The translations under genes were made by a program, and so were the position numbers. 64,000 nucleotides of DNA from the NCBI RefSeq assembly GCF_020616595.1, contig NZ_CP085278.1, positions 62,001 to 126,000 of the forward strand, given 5' to 3'. This DNA is from Lentilactobacillus laojiaonis. GTDB taxonomy: Bacteria; Bacillota; Bacilli; Lactobacillales; Lactobacillaceae. The notes beneath the pieces were generated by a model. It was not told the origin of the DNA. It saw nothing but the letters and a program-made list of their open reading frames with translations, and did no database searches. Below, one piece after another: positions 25,647 to 34,247 of this stretch (within the stretch, counting starts at the first letter, position 1; each line of letters begins with the position of its first letter).

Positions 25647-28232
25647 ATGGATACCAGAACAAATAAATCAAGTAAGATTATTAATATCTTAGGTACGATT
25701 TTAGTGCCTTTAGTATTGATGGCCCTGGTTTTTAAGATTATGAATGTTGCTCCATTTGGTGCGAACAACTTTTTAGTCAGTGATTTACAAGCCCAATATT
25801 TTCCCTTTTTCTCTGAGTTAAGAAGAGAATTGTTAAATCATACTATCTCAAGTTACTCATTTTTAGTGTCAATTGGGGACAGTATTGTTCCAATTTATAC
25901 CTATTACTTAATGAGTCCGTTAAATTTGATTATTGTTTTATTTAAACAGAGTCAAGTACCGATCGCTATTGATCTGATAATTTGGATCAAGATTGTCCTA
26001 GCAAGTATCTCAATGAGTACTTTTTTAAACCTTAAATATAAAAAATACAATCTTATGAGTATTGCGGGTGGGGTAGCGTATGGTTTATGTGGCTTTGTTG
26101 CCATGTATTATTATGATTTAATGTGGCTAGACGCATTAATTGTTTTACCATTTATCGTACTGGGATTAGAACGCTTATTTTATAAAAATAAAGTTTGGCT
26201 ATATGTCTTTACTTTAACTTACACTATTTTTACGAATTACTACATGGGCTACATGATTTGTGTGTTCTGTGTAATTTACTTCCTATATTTATTGAAAAAA
26301 GAACAAGCAGCAGGCATGAAATTCCTAGCCGTCTTTAGAGACCATATTAGTAGTTTCTGGCGCTTTGCTTGGTATTCCATTATTGCTGGTTTATTATCGG
26401 CCGTCTTATTATTACCAACCATTTTCTCAATGCTTTCAACTGGTAAAGGTAGCTTTGATGTAAATGCCTACATGCCATACCTAACCTTTGGAACAGCTTT
26501 TGGGGTTAATTTAGGTGTAGGGGCTAATAACTTCTTAGGTCGATTAAACCATGATCCAAGTATCTTCACGGGTTCCTTATTTATTATTGGTTTTATTGCT
26601 TATTTAATTTCTAAGAAAATTAACAAGACTGATAAACGTGCTTCCATGTGGTTAACTGGTTTGATTTTTGCGGGAATTATAATTTTACCGCTTAATACGA
26701 TTTGGCATATGTTCCAACAACCGGCTGGTTTCCCATTTAGAATGGTTTATCTATTTAGTTTTTCAATTATTATGGTTACTTATGAAGGTTACTTGGAAGG
26801 ACTATTTGAAGATAAAAAATCGATAATTATTTCCTCGGGAATTGTAGCCGCCTTAATTGCTTTGGGATATTTGACGGCTAACATTGTTACTAAGAAATTC
26901 CCTTCAAGTGAACAATTATTTGTAACTAATGAACATTTACTTTATGTGGCTGCCTTTATTATCTTGACAGTTCTACTTATGATTTTAAGTGGTAAAAAAG
27001 TTAAGTTTATGAGTTCTCTACTGTTGTTGCTTTTAGCAGCGGAAATGGGAACCAACTTCATTATGTCATCGCGTGAGATTACTTGGGTTAACCAAAAATA
27101 TTTTGCTTCGCAATTTAATAAGGCCAATGCTTTAACTAAAGAAGCTAACCGTGATCTTAATAAACAAAACGTCTTTTATCGAGCAATTATTACTAATTAC
27201 GCATTCAAGTGGGCATATGCTCCCAACCCTTACAATGAGTACAATGATTCCTTAATTTTTAATACTCCAAGTTTAGGATCATATAGTTCAACCTTAAATT
27301 CTAATACTCAATTTGTTTTATCAAACCTTGGTTTTGGTAGTCGCAATGTTCGCCGAATTGGGACTTTAGGTTCTACTCCAATTACTAATAACTTGTTTGA
27401 TATTAAATACATTGCTAACTTAAGCGAAGACGGTAATCAAATTGAAGATACCAACGCTGGGGCTGGTTTAGGAATTATGGCGAATAACCAAGTTCAAAAA
27501 CTTAAATTAAAACCTAACCATATTATTGGTAACTTAAATAACTTAGCTAAGGCTCAAACGGGAGCCAAAAAAGGATTTATGAAAAAATCCGAAGTCTTCG
27601 ATTTAAAAGAAGTACAAAATAAATACTACTTCTATGATATGCAGGTTAAGGCCAAAGCTAATGGTCCGCAATTTATGTATGTTCCCCGCGTAGTTTTATC
27701 TAACTTACGTATTAGAATTAATGGCCAACGGCTTCTTGGTAGATACCAAGGCTTAAGTACTAGCATTATTCCATTAGGAAATGCTAAAAAAGGTCAAATT
27801 ACCAAGGTCCACATTGCTTCTGTATATAAATTAGAAGATAAACAAATTAAAAAATACTTTGCTACTTTGAAAATGAAGAAGTACCAAAAATACATTAACT
27901 ACACTAAAAAACACCATTTAGCTTTAGATAATGCTAAAGCTTTAAGCAAAGATGGAAGCAAGTTTACTGGTACAGTTAACGTTAGGGACGGAGAAAATAC
28001 TTTAGTTCTGGGTATTCCATATGATAAAAGCTGGCAAGTTAAAGTTGATGGTAAAAAAGCTAAAACTCTTAAAGTGGTCGATGGATTAACCGGAGTTCAA
28101 CTTACTAGTGGTAAACATCGTCTAGCCTTTAATTATCAAGTACATGGTTTAATGCTTGGTAGCCTATTAACTTGTTTAGGATTGATTTTAGTCGGCGGAT
28201 CGATGATTGTTAGAATTCGTCGAAAACAATAA
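25647..28232 (+). CDS. YfhO family membrane protein
   Basis: An 861-residue protein with about twelve to fourteen hydrophobic segments in the first two thirds and again at the very C-terminus, and an extracytoplasmic domain between roughly residues 480 and 835. The N-terminal FLVSDLQAQYFPFFSELRREL and the segment YDLMWLDALIVLPFIVLGLE are typical of YfhO, a GT-C-like family. In Gram-positive bacteria YfhO is linked to glycosylation of wall or lipoteichoic acids, and some members are needed for stress survival. ATG at 25647 follows AAGGTGG; an in-frame GTG at 25635 lies in the ribosome binding site. Single gene. Confidence 0.9.
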   Translation: MDTRTNKSSKIINILGTILVPLVLMALVFKIMNVAPFGANNFLVSDLQAQYFPFFSELRRELLNHTISSYSFLVSIGDSIVPIYTYYLMSPLNLIIVLFKQSQVPIAIDLIIWIKIVLASISMSTFLNLKYKKYNLMSIAGGVAYGLCGFVAMYYYDLMWLDALIVLPFIVLGLERLFYKNKVWLYVFTLTYTIFTNYYMGYMICVFCVIYFLYLLKKEQAAGMKFLAVFRDHISSFWRFAWYSIIAGLLSAVLLLPTIFSMLSTGKGSFDVNAYMPYLTFGTAFGVNLGVGANNFLGRLNHDPSIFTGSLFIIGFIAYLISKKINKTDKRASMWLTGLIFAGIIILPLNTIWHMFQQPAGFPFRMVYLFSFSIIMVTYEGYLEGLFEDKKSIIISSGIVAALIALGYLTANIVTKKFPSSEQLFVTNEHLLYVAAFIILTVLLMILSGKKVKFMSSLLLLLLAAEMGTNFIMSSREITWVNQKYFASQFNKANALTKEANRDLNKQNVFYRAIITNYAFKWAYAPNPYNEYNDSLIFNTPSLGSYSSTLNSNTQFVLSNLGFGSRNVRRIGTLGSTPITNNLFDIKYIANLSEDGNQIEDTNAGAGLGIMANNQVQKLKLKPNHIIGNLNNLAKAQTGAKKGFMKKSEVFDLKEVQNKYYFYDMQVKAKANGPQFMYVPRVVLSNLRIRINGQRLLGRYQGLSTSIIPLGNAKKGQITKVHIASVYKLEDKQIKKYFATLKMKKYQKYINYTKKHHLALDNAKALSKDGSKFTGTVNVRDGENTLVLGIPYDKSWQVKVDGKKAKTLKVVDGLTGVQLTSGKHRLAFNYQVHGLMLGSLLTCLGLILVGGSMIVRIRRKQ

Positions 28233-28287
28233 TTTTGTAAAAAATTTTCAAAAATTTCCAAATTAAATAAATTGTTCAATTTATTGA

Positions 28288-28328
28288 TAAACGCTTTCAT
28301 ACCGGTGTATGAAGGCGTTTATTTTTAT
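28288..28328 (+). terminator. Intrinsic terminator of yfhO
   Basis: AAACGC and TCATAC pair with GTATGA and GCGTTT around CGGT, followed by a T-rich run. Confidence 0.82.
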
Positions 28329-28363
28329 TTTACTTAGTGAAAAATTTAATTTAAAATAGACGG

Positions 28364-28392
28364 TTGCGAAAATTAATTTCAAAATATATAAT
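28364..28392 (+). promoter_or_regulatory. Promoter of the short 6-phosphogluconate dehydrogenase
   Basis: TTGCGA (28364-28369) and a perfect TATAAT (28387-28392) with the ideal 17-bp spacer; predicted to be strong. Confidence 0.65.
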
Positions 28393-28442
28393 AATGCTTG
28401 TAAACATAATAAAATTATGATTAATGAAAGAGGTACAATTAT

Positions 28443-29345
28443 ATGCAAGTTGGTATGATCGGTTTAGGAAAAATGGGTTTAAACCTTGTTAAAAACATGA
28501 TTAACAACGGTAACGAAGTTGTTGCTTATGATTTAAACGAAGCAAGTGTAGCTGCTGCAGTTGAAATCGGTGCTAAAGGCGCAAAAAGTCCTGCAGATTT
28601 AGTAAGTCAATTATCTGCACCACGCACAGTATGGATTATGGTTCCTGCAGGTAACCCTACTGATAGTACAGTTAGCCAAATGGTTGATTTACTTTCAGAA
28701 GGCGACTACTTAATTGATGGTGGTAACTCATTTTATAAAGACTCAATTCGTCACAGCGAAATGGCTGCTCAAGAAGGTATCTTATTCTTTGATTGTGGTA
28801 CTTCAGGTGGTATGGAAGGTGCTGCTAAAGATGGTAACTTTATGATTGGTGGACCAAGTCAAGAAGCCTTCGATCATATCAAACCTTTATATGAAGGAAT
28901 TGCAGAAAAAGACGGTTACCTATACACTGGTAAACCAGGTTCAGGTCACTTCCTTAAGATGGTTCACAATGGTATCGAATACGGTATGATGGGTGCCATC
29001 GGTGAAGGATTTGACGTGTTAGAAAACAGTCAATTTGATTACAACAACGAAGCAGTTGCAACTGTTTGGGCACATGGTTCAGTTATCCGTGGATGGCTTA
29101 TGGATCTTGCTCAAGAAGCATTTGCTAAAGATCCAGAATTAAGCAAAATTGCTGGTGTTATGCACTCATCTGGTGAAGGTAAATGGACTGTTCAAGAAGC
29201 TATTAAAGAAGACGTTGCAGTTCCAGTTATTACTGCATCACTATACCAACGCTGGGATTCACTTCCACAAGATACCTTTACTGGTAAAGTAGTTTCTGCT
29301 TTACGTAATGGTTTCGGTGGCCACGCAATGGACATGAAAAAATAA
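28443..29345 (+). CDS. 6-phosphogluconate dehydrogenase, short (about 300 residue) class
   Basis: A second enzyme for oxidative decarboxylation of 6-phosphogluconate. At 300 residues it belongs to the YqeC/short GntZ class, which lacks the long helical C-terminal domain of gnd at base 658. Motifs: GLGKMGLNL (GxGxMG) at residue 6, DGGNSFYKDS, the substrate block GTSGGMEGA, and [19 protein letters not shown] with the catalytic Lys-x2-His-Asn. After the cofactor loop the sequence has AYDLNEAS, an acidic pattern usual for NAD preference (inference). GAGGT precedes the ATG, and its codon use is that of a well-expressed gene. It precedes ackA. Confidence 0.92.
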   Translation: MQVGMIGLGKMGLNLVKNMINNGNEVVAYDLNEASVAAAVEIGAKGAKSPADLVSQLSAPRTVWIMVPAGNPTDSTVSQMVDLLSEGDYLIDGGNSFYKDSIRHSEMAAQEGILFFDCGTSGGMEGAAKDGNFMIGGPSQEAFDHIKPLYEGIAEKDGYLYTGKPGSGHFLKMVHNGIEYGMMGAIGEGFDVLENSQFDYNNEAVATVWAHGSVIRGWLMDLAQEAFAKDPELSKIAGVMHSSGEGKWTVQEAIKEDVAVPVITASLYQRWDSLPQDTFTGKVVSALRNGFGGHAMDMKK

Positions 29346-29354
29346 TTAATTATT

Positions 29355-29391
29355 TAAAAAACACTAAGCTAAATGCTTAGTGTTTTTTTAT
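29355..29391 (+). terminator. Intrinsic terminator of the short 6PGDH gene
   Basis: AAAAAACACTAAGC pairs with GCTTAGTGTTTTTT around a four-base loop. Confidence 0.88.
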
Positions 29392-29464
29392 TAGCTAAAT
29401 TAGGAATTAATTGTTAACTAATAGGTTATAATAATGGTGTAATCGATAATAAGGGGTGGGGAAT

Positions 29465-30634
29465 ATGAGTAAAATATTAATTGTTAATGCCGGAAGTTCA
29501 TCACTAAAATTTAAATTGTTTGATATGCCAGCCGAAACGGTTTTAGCTGATGGCGAAATTGAACGCATTAATTTACCGGGATCAATCATTAAAATTAAAT
29601 ATGGGGATCATCAAGAATTTAAAGAAACTCAAGATAATATTACATACCAATCTTCAGCACATTTGATGCTAACGGAATTAAAAAACATTGGGATTATTCA
29701 ACATTTAAGTGATATTGATGCCATTGGTAATCGAATTGTAGCTGGTGATCATATATTCAGTAAAACTACTAAAATTGATCAATCCGTAGTAGAAAAAATT
29801 GAAAGTTTAGGGGAAATTGCACCAATTCATAATCCAATCGAAGCTAAATATATTCGAATTATTCACACAATTTTACCGCAAGTAGCGCAATATGCTATTT
29901 TTGATAGTGTCTTCTTTAGAGATATTCCAGAAATTAATGCAATTTATAGTATTCCCTATGACTTGACTCAAAAATACCACATTCAACGTTATGGCGAACA
30001 TGGGATCAGTCATGGTTACCTTACTCAACAGGCCAGTGAAATTTTAAAATCTGACCAACTTAAATTGGTAACTTTGCATTTAGGCTCGGGGGCTTCCATC
30101 GCTGCTGAAATCAATGGCAAATGTTTTGATACTTCCATGGGCTTTACTCCTATGAATGGAGTTACTATGGGAACACGTTCAGGAAATGTTGATCCGGCTT
30201 TAGTACCTTATTTCATGAAACGCTTAAATTTAAGTGCTGAAGGAGTTATTAAAATGTTTAATGAACAGTCTGGTTTATTAGGCATTTCCGGAAAGTCGTC
30301 TGATATGCGCGATCTTGAAAGTACGGATGATCGCCAAGCTAAATTGGCCTTAGATATTTTTGTAAATCGGGTAGTTAAATATACTGCCGGCTATATTGCT
30401 GAACTAAATGGTGCCGATGCAATCGTCTTTTCAGGGGGCATTGGCGAACATGATGAATGGGTACGCCAAGAAGTGTGTGATCGCTTAGCTTATTTAGGAG
30501 TAGAAATTGATACGGATTTAAATCATCAACAACAGCCGGGACATCTTGAAACTGCTAATTCTAAAATTCAAATTTTATTAATTCCAACTAATGAAGAACT
30601 AGCCATGGTAAGAAGTGTTCAAGCAAATCAATAA
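29465..30634 (+). CDS. ackA: Acetate kinase
   Basis: Transfers phosphate from acetyl phosphate to ADP, gaining one ATP per acetyl phosphate that xfp makes and adhE does not reduce. The 389 residues show the ASKHA-fold signatures: the N-terminal VNAGSSSLKFKL, HLGSGASIAA with the adenosine site, MGFTPMNGVTMGTRSG with the catalytic region, and FSGGIGEH. The ATG at 29465 follows AAGGGGTGGGG; a GTG at 29456 is inside that site and is rejected. TATAAT at 29427 lies upstream. Shares a bidirectional terminator with the aquaporin gene. Confidence 0.96.
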   Translation: MSKILIVNAGSSSLKFKLFDMPAETVLADGEIERINLPGSIIKIKYGDHQEFKETQDNITYQSSAHLMLTELKNIGIIQHLSDIDAIGNRIVAGDHIFSKTTKIDQSVVEKIESLGEIAPIHNPIEAKYIRIIHTILPQVAQYAIFDSVFFRDIPEINAIYSIPYDLTQKYHIQRYGEHGISHGYLTQQASEILKSDQLKLVTLHLGSGASIAAEINGKCFDTSMGFTPMNGVTMGTRSGNVDPALVPYFMKRLNLSAEGVIKMFNEQSGLLGISGKSSDMRDLESTDDRQAKLALDIFVNRVVKYTAGYIAELNGADAIVFSGGIGEHDEWVRQEVCDRLAYLGVEIDTDLNHQQQPGHLETANSKIQILLIPTNEELAMVRSVQANQ

Positions 30635-30637
30635 ATA

Positions 30638-30673
30638 AAAAAAGCCGACCAATTAATTGGTCAGCTTTTTTTA
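30638..30673. terminator. Bidirectional terminator (ackA / aquaporin)
   Basis: AAAAAGC, one mismatch, then GACCAATT pairs with AATTGGTC and GCTTTTT; it serves both convergent genes. Confidence 0.85.
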
Positions 30674-31327
30674 TTAAGCTTCTTCGCTACCAAACCATTT
30701 GGCTACGAAAGCTGCGATAATTGCCCCTACAACTGGAGCAATTAAGTATACCCAATAATCTACTAGAGCAGTTCCGCCAGCAAAGATTGCGGGACCGAAA
30801 CTTCTAGCTGGATTGAGGGATCCACCAGTTAGATTCAAGGCAAAAATAATTAGGAAGGCTAGAGAAATTCCAATTGCTAGTGGAGCTAAATTAGCATTTC
30901 CAAATTTATTACTAGTTACCATTAAGATAATAAGAACAAAGAAGAAAGTAATTAAAGCTTCCGTGCAAAAGGCTGCGAAACTAGAAATGTTAGGGAAAAT
31001 AGTTTGACCTAATTGATCTTGTGATAAATTAAGACTACCAACTAAAGCTCTAACAATTGCTGAGGCAGCAATAGCACCTAGGAATTGTGAAATCACATAA
31101 CCAATGAAGTCTTGGATGTTTAAACGATGGTTAATTAACATAGCAGTTGAAACTGCTGGGTTAAAGTGACCACCAGAAACATTTCCAAAAGTATAAGCCA
31201 TAATAGTAATAGCTAAACCAAAAGCTAGACCAATGGTTAAGGTATCTCCTTTAGCAATGACCACCGCACCAGTTCCGAGAAAAACTAGCATGAAGGTTCC
31301 TAAAAATTCTGCAACATATTTTTTCAA
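30674..31327 (-). CDS. MIP family channel (aquaporin / glycerol facilitator)
   Basis: A 217-residue channel protein with six hydrophobic segments and both half-helix NPA boxes: GGHFNPAVS (about residue 61) and GGSLNPARSFGPAI (about 170). The short length and the arginine after the second NPA in an AqpZ-like context favour a water channel; GlpF-type proteins are longer in loop E. Glycerol conduction cannot be excluded. The start is TTG at 31327 with AGGAGG nine bases away; no ATG is available. Single gene, divergent from the ABC-F gene. Confidence 0.92.
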   Translation of the reverse strand: MKKYVAEFLGTFMLVFLGTGAVVIAKGDTLTIGLAFGLAITIMAYTFGNVSGGHFNPAVSTAMLINHRLNIQDFIGYVISQFLGAIAASAIVRALVGSLNLSQDQLGQTIFPNISSFAAFCTEALITFFFVLIILMVTSNKFGNANLAPLAIGISLAFLIIFALNLTGGSLNPARSFGPAIFAGGTALVDYWVYLIAPVVGAIIAAFVAKWFGSEEA

Positions 31328-31478
31328 TGAAATATCCTCCTATAAAGCAATGCAGTTGATATGTTAACACGATTTGCTGAATAAGACTAGTCGAATTGGA
31401 GGAATTGGTTATAAATTATAGGTGAGTTTCATTTGTTAGTTTGATTGATTTATGATATTGTATGACTATTGCATTGTT

Positions 31479-31516
31479 AAAATGACCAGTTCAAAGCGGA
31501 CTGGCCATTTTCTTTA
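31479..31516 (+). promoter_or_regulatory. Leader hairpin of the ABC-F gene, possible attenuator
   Basis: AAAATGACCAGT pairs with ACTGGCCATTTT (one mismatch) and is followed by a short pyrimidine stretch (TTTTCTTTAT). It begins about ten bases after the predicted transcript start (TTGTTA/TATTGT upstream) and ends 30 bases before the coding region. ABC-F genes are often controlled by transcription attenuation in the leader, so an antibiotic- or translation-responsive terminator is plausible. Confidence 0.4.
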
Positions 31517-31542
31517 TGAAGTAAAGCGAGGTATACAATTTA

Positions 31543-33168
31543 ATGATAACTGTAACAGACATGAGCCTACAATTTTCAGGTAAAAAACTCTACGAAGATG
31601 TTAATTTAAAATTCACTCCCGGAAATTGCTACGGAATTATCGGAGCAAACGGTGCAGGTAAATCAACCTTTTTAAACTTATTAAAGGGTGAACTTCAACC
31701 AACTACGGGAAATATTCATATTGATAAGAATGAACGACTATCTAGTTTAAGCCAAGACCACTATGGTTTTGAAGATCAATTAGTTTTGGAGACGGTTATT
31801 CAAGGTCACCAAAAACTTTACGATATTATGAAAGAAAAAGATGCTTTATACATGAAACCCGATTTTAGTGAAGCCGATGGTTTAAAAGCCGCTGAATTAG
31901 AAGGCGAATTTGCTGAAATGGATGGTTGGAATGCAGAAGCTCAAGCCTCACAATTACTCCAATCACTTGGAATTACTGAAGACTTACACCAAGAGTTAAT
32001 GAGTGAATTAACTGAAGGTCAAAAAGTTAAGGTATTATTAGCCCGTGCTTTGTTTGGTGATCCAGATATTTTACTACTCGACGAACCTACTAATGGTTTG
32101 GATGTTTATAGTATTCAATGGTTGGAAGAATTTTTAGCGGACTATCCTAAAATTACCATCATCGTTTCTCATGACCGTCACTTCTTAAACTCAGTATGTA
32201 CTATGATGTGTGATGTTGATTTTAATCGAATTCAATTATACGTGGGTAACTACGATTTTTGGTTACAATCAAGTCAATTAGCTGCCAAATTAAAAGCTGA
32301 TTCTAACAATAAAAAAGAAGAAAAGATTAAAGAATTACAAGAATTCGTGGCTCGATTCAGTGCGAATGCTTCTAAATCTAAACAAGCCACTTCTCGTAAG
32401 AAACAATTAGAAAAAATTACCTTAGATGATATTCGTCCATCATCTCGTAAATACCCATTCATTAAATTTGAACAGGAACGAGAAGTTGGTAATGACTTAG
32501 TTCGTTTAGACAAAGTTTCTAAATCAATCGATGGTGTTAAAATTTTAGATAATGTTTCTTTCACCCTTCGACCAGGGGACAAAACTGCCCTAATTAGTCG
32601 TAATGACTTGGTAACTACTACTTTAATGCAAATTTTAGCTGGTGAAATTCAACCAGATGAAGGTACAGTTACTTGGGGTCAAACTACTAAAAATTCATAC
32701 CTTCCAAAAGATTTCACGGGTGAATTTAACAATAATGAATTACGAATTATTGATTGGTTGCGCCAATTTGCTCCAAAAGAAAACAGTGATGATACTTTCT
32801 TAAGAGGTTTCTTAGGTCGTATGCTATTTACTGGTGAAGACGTTGATAAAGAAGTTAACGTCTTATCTGGGGGCGAAAAAGTTCGCTGTATGTTAGCTAA
32901 AATGATGTTACAAAAGGGTAATGTACTATTAATGGATGATCCAACTAACCATTTAGATCTAGAATCAATCACAGCCTTAAATGAAAGTCTTGTGAACTTC
33001 CCTGGATCACTAGTATTTACTTCGCATGATCATGAATTTATTCAAACAATTGCTAACCATATTGTAGAAATTACTCCAAATGGAATCATTGATCGCCGAG
33101 AAACTAATTATGATGAATATTTAGCTCATCCCGATGTTCAAGCCAAATTAAAAGAATTATATGCTTAA
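31543..33168 (+). CDS. ABC-F family ATP-binding protein (YkpA/YbiT-like)
   Basis: A 541-residue soluble protein with two ABC nucleotide-binding domains and no membrane part, as in translation factors that bind the ribosomal E site. Domain 1 has Walker A GANGAGKST (about residue 36), signature LTEGQKVK and Walker B LLLDEPTNGLD. Domain 2 has a changed Walker A (ISRNDLVTTTL instead of G-x4-GK-S/T), signature LSGGEKVR and Walker B LLMDDPTNHLD. The linker (about 240-310) is highly charged. The length and the altered second P-loop fit YkpA/YbiT rather than Uup or EttA. A role in ribosome rescue or antibiotic tolerance is inferred. Confidence 0.88.
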   Translation: MITVTDMSLQFSGKKLYEDVNLKFTPGNCYGIIGANGAGKSTFLNLLKGELQPTTGNIHIDKNERLSSLSQDHYGFEDQLVLETVIQGHQKLYDIMKEKDALYMKPDFSEADGLKAAELEGEFAEMDGWNAEAQASQLLQSLGITEDLHQELMSELTEGQKVKVLLARALFGDPDILLLDEPTNGLDVYSIQWLEEFLADYPKITIIVSHDRHFLNSVCTMMCDVDFNRIQLYVGNYDFWLQSSQLAAKLKADSNNKKEEKIKELQEFVARFSANASKSKQATSRKKQLEKITLDDIRPSSRKYPFIKFEQEREVGNDLVRLDKVSKSIDGVKILDNVSFTLRPGDKTALISRNDLVTTTLMQILAGEIQPDEGTVTWGQTTKNSYLPKDFTGEFNNNELRIIDWLRQFAPKENSDDTFLRGFLGRMLFTGEDVDKEVNVLSGGEKVRCMLAKMMLQKGNVLLMDDPTNHLDLESITALNESLVNFPGSLVFTSHDHEFIQTIANHIVEITPNGIIDRRETNYDEYLAHPDVQAKLKELYA

Positions 33169-33174
33169 ACTACT

Positions 33175-33204
33175 AAGTCACTCATTTAAATGGGTGACTT
33201 TTTT
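33175..33204 (+). terminator. Intrinsic terminator of the ABC-F gene
   Basis: AAGTCACTCATTT pairs with AAATGGGTGACTT followed by T residues. Confidence 0.83.
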
Positions 33205-33242
33205 GGTGCTATAATTTAAATAATAAATATGGAGGTAAAATT

Positions 33243-34181
33243 ATGGTAAAAAAAGTAATTGTTCCAAAAGGATTTCCTGAAGTTGGTCAAAAAATCTTAA
33301 CTGATGCCGGTTTAGAAGTAGTTGAAGCTATTTCAATTCCTGATGCTTTAACTAAAGCTCCCGATGCTCAAGGAATTTTAGCCGGGACCACTACTTTTAA
33401 AAATGATGACATTGCTAAATTTGAAAATTTAAAAATCATTGCTAGAAGTGGCGTAGGTTATAACAATATTGATGTAGATTTCGCGGCTTCAAGAGGAATT
33501 TGGGTAACCATTACGCCTAATGCCAATGCCTCAACTGTGGCTGAAACTACTTTAGCGGATATTTTAGCCGTTTCAAAAAATATTTTTAATGATTCGATGG
33601 CGATGCGTAAGGGTGATCACAAATATCCTAGAAATCATCCCGGATTTGACTTAGCAAACAAAACTTTAGGAATTATTGGCTTTGGTCGAATTGGTCAAAT
33701 GTTAGCTAAAAAAGCCAGTCAACTGGATATGCGAATTATTTATAATAATCGCACTAAAAAAGCTAATGATTATGCTACCTATGTTGAACGAGAAGAATTA
33801 ATTAAGCAATCTGATATAATTTGTCTAACTTTAGCGGTAACTCCCCAAACGGAGCGTTCATTTGGTCAACGTGAATTTGAAATGATGAAATCAAGTGCCT
33901 ATCTAATTAATACGGCCCGTGGTCAATTGGTGGATCCTAATGCTATGTTGCATGCCCTCCAATCAAAACAAATTGCTGGAGCTGCTTTAGATGTATTTGA
34001 TGATGAACCGTTACCATTAGATAGTCCGTTATATCAGTTAGATAACGTCTTACTAACTCCTCATATTGCTGCCAATACGGTGGAAAGTATGACTCGGATG
34101 ATTACGGGAGCAGCTGGAGAATTAGTTACTACATTAGTTGATAATAAACAACCTCAATGGCCCGTTAACCAAGTTAAATAA
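33243..34181 (+). CDS. D-isomer-specific 2-hydroxyacid dehydrogenase (phosphoglycerate dehydrogenase-like)
   Basis: A 312-residue NAD-dependent oxidoreductase. The substrate domain flanks a Rossmann domain with GIIGFGRIGQMLAKKA (GxGxxG, about residue 142). The catalytic arginine lies in NTARGQL, the glutamate in DDEPLP and the histidine in LTPHIAANT, all at the expected spacing. It resembles SerA-type phosphoglycerate dehydrogenases without the ACT domain, but lactate-type or glyoxylate substrates are equally possible. No other serine biosynthesis gene is near. GGAGGT precedes the ATG; single gene with a strong terminator. Confidence 0.9.
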   Translation: MVKKVIVPKGFPEVGQKILTDAGLEVVEAISIPDALTKAPDAQGILAGTTTFKNDDIAKFENLKIIARSGVGYNNIDVDFAASRGIWVTITPNANASTVAETTLADILAVSKNIFNDSMAMRKGDHKYPRNHPGFDLANKTLGIIGFGRIGQMLAKKASQLDMRIIYNNRTKKANDYATYVEREELIKQSDIICLTLAVTPQTERSFGQREFEMMKSSAYLINTARGQLVDPNAMLHALQSKQIAGAALDVFDDEPLPLDSPLYQLDNVLLTPHIAANTVESMTRMITGAAGELVTTLVDNKQPQWPVNQVK

Positions 34182-34212
34182 AAAGACCTCCGTTAATCGG
34201 AGGCCTTTTTTA
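34179..34212. terminator. Bidirectional terminator (hydroxyacid dehydrogenase / DegV)
   Basis: CCTCCG pairs with CGGAGG inside A/T arms (AAAAAG, CTTTTT) around a five-base loop. Confidence 0.83.
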
Positions 34213-34247
34213 TAATTATAAAATATTAAATAATAGCAGAAATAAAA

